The position numbers and the translations under genes were made by a program. The notes under the pieces are model-generated. The model was not told where the DNA came from. It was given only the letters and a program-made list of their open reading frames with translations, and ran no database searches. A DNA stretch of 32,952 bases from Spraguea lophii (Eukaryota; Microsporidia; Spragueidae). Positions within the stretch are counted from its first letter, which is position 1. Each line of letters opens with the position of its first letter. The stretch is taken from contig LDOQ01000118.1 of the NCBI GenBank assembly GCA_001887945.1, positions 1-32,952 on the forward strand, in the 5' to 3' direction. Positions 27,666 through 32,952 of the stretch are shown here, piece by piece.

Positions 27666-28040
27666 ATATTAATCTTCATATGAATAATTGTAATTATAAT
27701 GATATGTGTGTTTATAAATATATATGTGTTTATACACTTTTTTTCCCTTATAGGAGGAAGAAGATAGTAATTGTAGATACGGTGATAATAGTTGTTATTA
27801 TGGAAATAATAAGTATACTGGTAATAGTAGTTGTTATTGGAATAATAAAAATAATAAAGATAATGAAATACACATAATGATAAAATAGTAAAAAGAAAAA
27901 AAATTATAAAAATGATAAAAATAGTAAAAATAACATTTGTACAATCATTCATATTTTCATTGCTTTCTATTACATAATTATATTTTTAATGTATTAATAA
28001 AATTTGTTTACGTTTATACGCTTTTAACATAATTTTTCTT
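27666..28040. other. Intergenic region with an Asn/Tyr/Ser-coding low-complexity stretch
   Basis: About 375 bp. From 27768 a frame stays open for 44 codons to a TAG near 27890. It would encode a Cys/Asn/Tyr/Gly-rich peptide, but a stop stands directly before it and no ATG starts it. A locally duplicated AATAGTTGTTATTATGG-like motif appears twice (about 27787 and 27823). Confidence 0.35.
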
Positions 28041-28049
28041 TATTCCCTC
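28041..28049 (+). promoter_or_regulatory. C-cluster start-proximal signal
   Basis: TATTCCCTC touches the ATG at 28050 and follows a T-run. Confidence 0.55.
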
Positions 28050-28502
28050 ATGATCATAACAATCAGAAATATGTTATACACCGATATTTACGCTGTAAGA
28101 AGAATTAATATATTTATTTTACCAGAAAACTATGAATTGCTTTTTTATAAAGATTTAATTCTTGAATATCCAGAATATTCATTTGTCGTCGAATTAGAAG
28201 ATGTAGGTATTGTAGGATATATTTTAGCGAAATTAGAAACAGATGTAATACATTTATTATCATTTGCTATATTAAAAGAATATAGGTGTCTTGGTATTGG
28301 GAAAATGCTTATGAATGTATTTATAGATGAGATGATTCATTTGGATGAAGCGAGTGAGATATATTTGAATGTAAGAACTAATAATAAGAGAGCATTAAAG
28401 TTGTATACAGAGGTGTTTAAGTTTAAAATAATAGAGGAGGTAAAAGATTATTATGAGGATGGATCCAATTGTTTTAGTATGAAAAAAATATTGGTAAAAT
28501 AA
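28050..28502 (+). CDS. ARD1: N-alpha-acetyltransferase catalytic subunit (NatA, Naa10/Ard1)
   Basis: This 150-residue GNAT-fold enzyme acetylates N-termini exposed after methionine removal, in complex with Naa15 at the ribosome. The match to Naa10 runs the full length. TIRNMLYTDIYAVRRIN opens the domain and LPENYELLFYKDL is the substrate-loop signature. VGYILAKLE comes next, then IHLLSFAILKEYRCLGIGK with the acetyl-CoA-binding R-C-L-G-I-G. VRTNNKRALKLYTEVFKF (compare VRKSNRAALHLY) and DYYEDGSNCFSMKK finish it. The C-terminal tail present in fungal and animal proteins is missing. It ends right after the catalytic domain. Short C-cluster and ATG fix the start. Confidence 0.95.
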   Translation: MIITIRNMLYTDIYAVRRINIFILPENYELLFYKDLILEYPEYSFVVELEDVGIVGYILAKLETDVIHLLSFAILKEYRCLGIGKMLMNVFIDEMIHLDEASEIYLNVRTNNKRALKLYTEVFKFKIIEEVKDYYEDGSNCFSMKKILVK

Positions 28503-28601
28503 ATAATGTAAAATATTTTGATAAAAAAATAGATTGTATTACTTCAAATTTCGTTTTATTTTATTTTTGAGAAAGTATGAGAATTTTCATATTTTTTTTG
28601 A

Positions 28602-29354
28602 TCAATCTTCATCATATTCCTTGAATACGTCTTCTTCAAGATCTATAAGATCTTCCATATCCTGAACAACATTTGTTTTTTCTAATCTATCGATGTGAAA
28701 TACTGGATTGTATTGTTTATTTTCTGCTAAGGTTAAATATTTTTTATTCTTAATTTCATCCGGGATAGTTAAAAATTTTTCAGCAAATTTTATAGCTTTA
28801 TCTTTTATATCATGACCGTATAAAATAATTGTATCATCCGGGACTCTGCTATCAATTTTATCTAAAGTTCTTTTATATTCATCACTATCATTCGAATAAA
28901 ATTGTCCACATCCTAAAAATAAAAGTGTATCTCCCGCAATAAGATAATTTTTATCAGATTTACATAAAAATGAAAATGATACATCTGTATGCCCTTCACT
29001 ATAAATAGCTTCTATTTCCATTTCATCCACAAAAAATTTATCACCATCGTGACAAACTGGTTCGTCAAATCCATTAATTATTCTAGCACCTAAAGAATCT
29101 CTGTGAATATTTAAACCAGTTGAATGTCCTGGATGATTGTCGGTAGAAAATGCCATTAATAATGTTCGTCTATGTGTTTCAGGTGCGTCCATTATTTCAT
29201 TCGGCGAATAATGGTCTTTTTGTAAATCTATTTTCAGAGCCTTTTCTACTACTCTTGGATGTGAAGGATCGAAAACTATTGCTTTGTTATCATCGTAAAA
29301 CATATAAGTAATACTTCCACCACTGTTATATTTTGAAATTGCCACTAGCTTCAT
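28602..29354 (-). CDS. Glyoxalase II-like metallo-beta-lactamase-fold hydrolase, altered metal motif
   Basis: This 250-residue cytosolic protein has the outline of glyoxalase II (hydroxyacylglutathione hydrolase). Later family landmarks are present: SEGHTDVS with H122, the diagnostic GDTLLFLGCGQF (141-152, D142), and YGHDIKDKAIKFA with H181. The first metal motif, normally T-H-x-H-x-D-H, reads TDNHPGH (71-77). Thus one His is Asp72 and the motif Asp is Gly76, while H74 and H77 remain. Metal binding and activity may be changed or lost. An acidic C-terminal tail (EDLIDLEEDVFKEYDED) replaces the usual substrate-binding end. Upstream there is a TATAAAAAGG stretch about 30 bases before the ATG but no C-cluster. 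Confidence 0.8.
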   Translation of the reverse strand: MKLVAISKYNSGGSITYMFYDDNKAIVFDPSHPRVVEKALKIDLQKDHYSPNEIMDAPETHRRTLLMAFSTDNHPGHSTGLNIHRDSLGARIINGFDEPVCHDGDKFFVDEMEIEAIYSEGHTDVSFSFLCKSDKNYLIAGDTLLFLGCGQFYSNDSDEYKRTLDKIDSRVPDDTIILYGHDIKDKAIKFAEKFLTIPDEIKNKKYLTLAENKQYNPVFHIDRLEKTNVVQDMEDLIDLEEDVFKEYDED

Positions 29355-30390
29355 TATAAAATTTAGAAAAATTCCTTTTTATAGTTTTTGATATCAAAAT
29401 AAAATGTCATAGAAACACTGAGAAAGCATAATATAAATATTTATTGATTATTATTCGTTTATAATTATCAAATTTAGAATTAGAATGATAATATCAATAT
29501 GTCATAAATGTAAACCTATCTCACTAGATGACCAATAGGGATTTTAATGATCTAAAATTAACAAATTATAAAAGTTTTAACATACTTCTTTAAAAACAAT
29601 AGGTTAAAAATACATATCAAAGAACCTGGTTTATTGGAACCTAATTATTAGATCTTTTTTTCTTCTTTATGATTTGTATAGAAATATTTTAGTATCTATC
29701 CAATCTCACTTATCTTAACGTAAAGAATAAAAACTTATAATTGTCATAAAAAAATAGTCTTTCAAAGTAACTCTGATAATATATACAATCAATATAAAAA
29801 TATTTTTATATTCTGTTATACAATAACATTAAAAATTATTTTAGAAGATATATAAACATCACAAATAAATATTTACTTTATTTATAAATTTTAATAATAT
29901 ATTATCGTATGTAATTGAAAATATTTAACTGAGTATCTTATAATAATTAAATCAATATTATTAAAATAATAAAAATTATTATGCCTGTAAAACAAGAAAT
30001 TAAACATTTAAAATAAAAAAAGATCAACTTATAAATATATTTACAATAAACATAACATATTTATATATATATATATTACAATAATTTATATAATAATTTT
30101 TATATCGCAATATACAATAATCTATTAAAAAGTTTAAAATAACATTTTATTAAAAAATATTCTTTTTATAAAAATAAATAAAAAAGAGATAGAGTAAAAA
30201 TCAATAAAAATATTTTAATTATAAAAGGGTATAATATTTTTTCTTAAATAATATTCTTTATTATTTTTATTTTTGGTTCAAAAGGATTTCATATAAAATA
30301 GAAATAAATATATTTACATATAAAAATAAAAAAATAAAAAAATGAATTAAATAACAAATCCTTCATAATTCCTTTCTTAAAAAAATATTA
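29355..30390. other. AT-rich gene-free region
   Basis: About 1 kb with no supported gene. It includes a short (TA)n run near 30063-30077. The remainder is A/T homopolymer-rich. Confidence 0.5.
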
Positions 30391-30404
30391 TTTTTACCAC
30401 CCTA
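30391..30404 (+). promoter_or_regulatory. C-cluster start-proximal signal
   Basis: TTTTTACCACCCTA immediately precedes the ATG at 30405. It has two C clusters. Confidence 0.55.
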
Positions 30405-30872
30405 ATGAATACATTCTCCAAACGTATTAGTCATATTTTAAATTATACATTCTACGCAACTATAGTACTTCTCATATTGATATACATGTCTAGTCTTTGG
30501 TATAAAAGATCTACCCCAACTTCCAATCTTACGATAAAAGAATTATCTGCGTTAACATTCCCCAAGCTTGTTTTCAATCCTGATATTGATCTTTCAAATC
30601 AATTTAATTTTAACACTAAACAAATATTTGTATATTTGAAAATGATATATGGTCCATCTAATAAATATAGTGAAATGGTTTGGAGTAAGATAATTAAAGC
30701 AGATGATAATAAATTATTGAAAAATGATATTTATAATAATTATAAATTTTCTAAAGAAGTGAGATATTTTCAAAATGTAACTTTTGAATTAAGAGGAAGT
30801 ATATTGGAGTATGTAGGCAGAAATTATGATATGTTGATAAAAAGAATAGTTTATGATAATAAAGAGATTTAA
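30405..30872 (+). CDS. SPC3: Signal peptidase complex subunit 3 (Spc3/SPC22-23)
   Basis: This 155-residue type II membrane protein of the ER matches Spc3, the essential non-catalytic partner of the Sec11 protease that removes signal peptides. A single N-terminal helix (about 14-32) is followed by a lumenal domain. FNPDIDLSNQFNFNTKQIF and VYLKMIYGPSNKYSEMVW, then SKIIKADDN (compare LWDKIILRGDN), and FQNVTFELRGSI (compare NQNVTLTLSWNV) identify it. The size is close to the 170-184 of yeast and human. Signal peptides in the middle of this window are its expected substrates. Confidence 0.92.
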   Translation: MNTFSKRISHILNYTFYATIVLLILIYMSSLWYKRSTPTSNLTIKELSALTFPKLVFNPDIDLSNQFNFNTKQIFVYLKMIYGPSNKYSEMVWSKIIKADDNKLLKNDIYNNYKFSKEVRYFQNVTFELRGSILEYVGRNYDMLIKRIVYDNKEI

Positions 30873-31323
30873 TTATAATTGAAATATTTTTAATTCTTTA
30901 GAGAATAGAATTTTATTATCTTTTTTGTTTCTTATTAGAAGAGAGATATAAATATTTATTTTGTAATATATTTTCAGATACAAAAAAAGTTATATTCATT
31001 AAATAAACAATAAATCTTAGTTTTATTTGTTATATTCATTAAATATAACAGTATATTTTAAATTTACAAAGAAATACAATCATTAAATAATAAATTTTAT
31101 TGTAAATCACTTTATCATTTAAATTATATAATACGAAAAGATTAAAAAAAGATAATTTTTCATTTGTAATAGTTAAATCTATATCCATTATAATACAATT
31201 AACTATAACTTTTATTTATTCTTTTATCTCCTATTGTAATATAATATTTTTATTTATCATTCTTTGTTTCAAATATAATATCTGATCAACATACAAATAA
31301 ATTATTAAATATTTTAAACTAAT
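30873..31323. other. Intergenic region with a short direct repeat
   Basis: 451 bp. GTTATATTCATTAAATA occurs exactly twice (30989 and 31029). No gene is seen, and the start signal of the next gene has no C-cluster. Confidence 0.45.
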
Positions 31324-32367
31324 ATGGAATCTCATAAAGAATTATTAAAATATTTTAAAACATTGGAAAATTATAATGAAATTTATGAAAATTCTACATA
31401 TGCTATACATTGGGCATCATTTTATGGAAATTTACCATTGTTAAAAGAAATAATAAAAGATTCAATTAAAATAGAAAAGTTGAATATGTTAAGAAATAAC
31501 ACGGAGGAATGTTTAAATGATTATTCGTTGTCGGTAATAAATATATTAGGTGGTAAATATAACTCTAATCCTTTATTTTTTGCTCTTTACAATAAACAAT
31601 ACCATATTATGAAATATCTTATAGAAAATGGTTGTAATATAAATCATATAAATTCACATGGGAATACTCTTATGCATATTGCTATTTATGAATATGATAT
31701 ACTTGCTATTTTATTATTATATGTTTATGATATCAATATGAATATAAAAAATCATAATAATAAATATTTAAAGGATTTAATAGAAAACTACAAAGGAAAG
31801 ATAATATCACGGGTTTTTGATAAAATAACAAAAAATAAAGAAATAAAAACCAAAAAAACAAGATTCTATATAAATAAGTTATATCAGAATTCTATAATGT
31901 TTGTAAATATACTTTTATTTATATATTGTTCATATGTAATAATATCATGGTATACTTTACCTTTAATCCTATTGGTATTTTTTTTAAAGTTTTTTCTGAT
32001 AACATATCAGCATATGAATATAGAACCTAATAATTCAAAGAGAAGATTAAAAATGATTATAAAAAAATTAATAGATAAAAATAAATACAATGTAAATTCA
32101 TTCTGTTTTATTTGCTGGATAGAATTTAATAATAATATTTATAAACATTGTAAATATTGCAATAAATGTATTTTAGGATACCATCACCACTGTTCCTGTG
32201 TCAATAATTGTATAACTATTAAAAATATGTATTCTTTTAAAGCATACGTATTAATAACACTAATATTTATATTATATTTATATAAAAAAGATGTAATTGG
32301 TAAAAATATAATGATTTCTATTTTGATGATTTATAGTTTTATGATATACAATTTATTTAAAATATAA
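31324..32367 (+). CDS. Ankyrin-repeat DHHC-type palmitoyltransferase (Akr1-like) with HHHC signature
   Basis: This 347-residue protein has an N-terminal ankyrin region (about 25-145: AIHWASFYGNLPLLKEII, NPLFFALYNKQYHIMKYLIENG, GNTLMHIAIYEYDILAILLL). Two hydrophobic helices (192-226) follow, then a zinc-binding Cys-rich domain: CFIC (261-264), HCKYCNKC (275-282) and HHHC (287-290). CVNNCI continues, then C-terminal hydrophobic segments. This is the layout of Akr1/HIP14-type S-acyltransferases, which attach palmitate to cysteines at Golgi or endosome membranes. The catalytic Cys (C290) and both His survive. The Asp of DHHC is His287. The usual NxxxFxxF continues as NMYSFKAYV. The protein is about half the usual length, with fewer membrane helices. 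There is no C-cluster before the ATG. Confidence 0.85.
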   Translation: MESHKELLKYFKTLENYNEIYENSTYAIHWASFYGNLPLLKEIIKDSIKIEKLNMLRNNTEECLNDYSLSVINILGGKYNSNPLFFALYNKQYHIMKYLIENGCNINHINSHGNTLMHIAIYEYDILAILLLYVYDINMNIKNHNNKYLKDLIENYKGKIISRVFDKITKNKEIKTKKTRFYINKLYQNSIMFVNILLFIYCSYVIISWYTLPLILLVFFLKFFLITYQHMNIEPNNSKRRLKMIIKKLIDKNKYNVNSFCFICWIEFNNNIYKHCKYCNKCILGYHHHCSCVNNCITIKNMYSFKAYVLITLIFILYLYKKDVIGKNIMISILMIYSFMIYNLFKI

Positions 32368-32498
32368 ATAATTTATAATATATAAGTTTATATTGAAATA
32401 TTTTATTATATGCTTATTACTGTGTAAATATTGTAACAATCTCCAAATATATTATTTGTTATTCACCAAAAAAGAATCATACGACCAAGAATTTTACG
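32368..32498. other. Gap before the retroposon
   Basis: 131 bp of AT-rich sequence separates the palmitoyltransferase stop codon from the GC-richer element. No feature is seen. Confidence 0.4.
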
Positions 32499-32952
32499 AA
32501 TGAAACTTTTATTTATCAAAGCTTCCTGGCCGGTTGCGGCCTACCATGGTCTGTGACCTTCGGTTCCTCGAGCGACATTAAACTTGTACTAACTGGTTTC
32601 GCTACAGATATGCATTAATCTCATCTTACCTTATGCTCCAGAGTGTTAGGATTTTGCGTATGGTGCGCGTCGCCGCCCCCACTTCCAGCTCTTAAGGAAT
32701 TCCCAGCCTCTTTCGTTGCATAGTATTGGCCGAGTCACAAATCAATACAGGGATTGCAACTACATCAGCTGAACACTACTTTAATCTAGTAGCGGGGCCG
32801 TCATACAAGGCACAGCTATGCTGCACTATCGAAACCTCACCCACTCAACAACCTTTTTCTTCTCTTCTACATTTATTATTATTATTTTTTTTTGAAAATT
32901 TTTTCTGGATGAGGGATTCGAACCCGCCAGGCTTGGGGTTTGGTTACCACTA
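32499..32952 (-). mobile_element. Retroposon-like element, longest copy, running off the window edge (copy A)
   Basis: The last 454 bases have clearly higher GC content than the rest of the window. Read on the - strand, the part nearest the edge contains a consensus Pol III B-box (GGTTCGAATCC, complement of 32914-32924) in a tRNA-like context, with TAGTGGTAACC upstream. An A-rich/(AAT)n piece follows, then a body of about 370 bases that ends in GATAAATAAAAGTTTCATTCG. No long open frame was found. The 3' third recurs as truncated, AT-shifted fragments at 19384, 16068 and 9255. The body includes a perfect stem-loop CTACT-TTAATCT-AGTAG. A tRNA-derived SINE, or the 3' end of a longer non-LTR element, are both possible. 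The 5' end is outside the window. Confidence 0.65.
32902..32952 (-). other. tRNA-like segment at the window edge
   Basis: On the - strand the sequence carries GCGGG-TTCGAAT-CCCTC, a T-arm with one mismatch, and an upstream TAGTGGTAACC resembling an A-box. The distance between the two is about ten bases shorter than in a real tRNA and no anticodon loop with T33 can be placed. It is therefore better read as a tRNA-like promoter head or pseudo-tRNA than as a functional tRNA. More sequence beyond the edge is needed to settle it. Confidence 0.4.

Noticed and set aside
27644..27877. Overlapping Ile/Val-rich frame after ERCC1, and the idea of an intron joining ERCC1 to a second exon at 27769
   Set aside because: A GTAAAT and a pyrimidine-rich CCCTTATAG exist, but ERCC1 already ends where its family ends, and the joined product would be an implausible hydrophobic low-complexity tail.
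32540..32580. Branch-point-like TACTAAC followed by CAG in the terminal element (about 32589-32608) as a spliceosomal intron end
   Set aside because: No coding exon adjoins it and the site is not kept in the copy at 19384, so it is probably chance.
32902..32952. Functional tRNA gene at the window edge
   Set aside because: The A-box to B-box distance is too short, no anticodon loop with T33 can be placed, and the T-stem has a mismatch. Called tRNA-like only.

Overview
The window looks like nuclear DNA of a microsporidian, most likely of the Nosema/Vairimorpha type. It is extremely AT-rich with intron-free protein genes. Many conserved eukaryotic proteins are shorter than usual (Dre2 reduced to its Fe-S tail, Tsr3, Dph2 and Kti12 all shrunken). 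Many conserved genes carry a T-run followed by a C cluster directly before the ATG, which resembles the CCC-like start signal known from this phylum. The long gene-poor gaps and transposon relics fit an inflated Nosema-like genome better than a compact Encephalitozoon-like one. The species cannot be named from this.

Left part (1-6480, + strand): the 3' end of an unknown gene, a Kti12-like protein with a broken P-loop, a classical protein tyrosine phosphatase, the rRNA aminocarboxypropyltransferase Tsr3, a protein O-mannosyltransferase with MIR domain, and a Dph2-like diphthamide protein. The PTP/Tsr3 and PMT/Dph2 pairs are only about 20-35 bp apart. A tRNA-Tyr gene with an 11-nt intron follows on the - strand at 6942-7024, then a decayed Tc1/mariner-type transposase.

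Middle part (8290-22732): a mini Dre2/anamorsin, a membrane-anchored ubiquitin protease, a second transposase relic, and a 1017-residue membrane-anchored low-complexity protein. Next come three same-strand paralogous secreted proteins with a probable beta-trefoil (ricin-B-like) domain and unrelated tails: Lys-rich 8-residue repeats, an acidic/basic tail, and a Gly/Tyr/Ser tail. A convergent secreted protein with about 38 cysteines closes the block. This is the lineage-specific part of the window and the best place to look for new host-interface or spore-coat biology. The genes from 12446 to 22732 lack the C-cluster start signal.

Right part (23272-32367): housekeeping genes, namely PP2A scaffold subunit A, an ELO fatty-acid elongase, ERCC1/Rad10, the NatA catalytic subunit Naa10, a glyoxalase-II-like hydrolase with altered metal ligands, and signal peptidase subunit Spc3. 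They are followed by an ankyrin-DHHC palmitoyltransferase whose signature reads HHHC. PMT, Spc3 and the palmitoyltransferase would all act on the secretory and membrane pathway used by the secreted proteins in the middle.

The last 450 bases are strikingly richer in GC and contain a Pol III B-box. They appear to be a young copy of a retroposon. Three shorter AT-decayed fragments (19384-19520, 16068-16150, 9255-9300) share its 3' end but begin at different points, the signature of 5'-truncated target-primed retroposition. I do not recognise this family.
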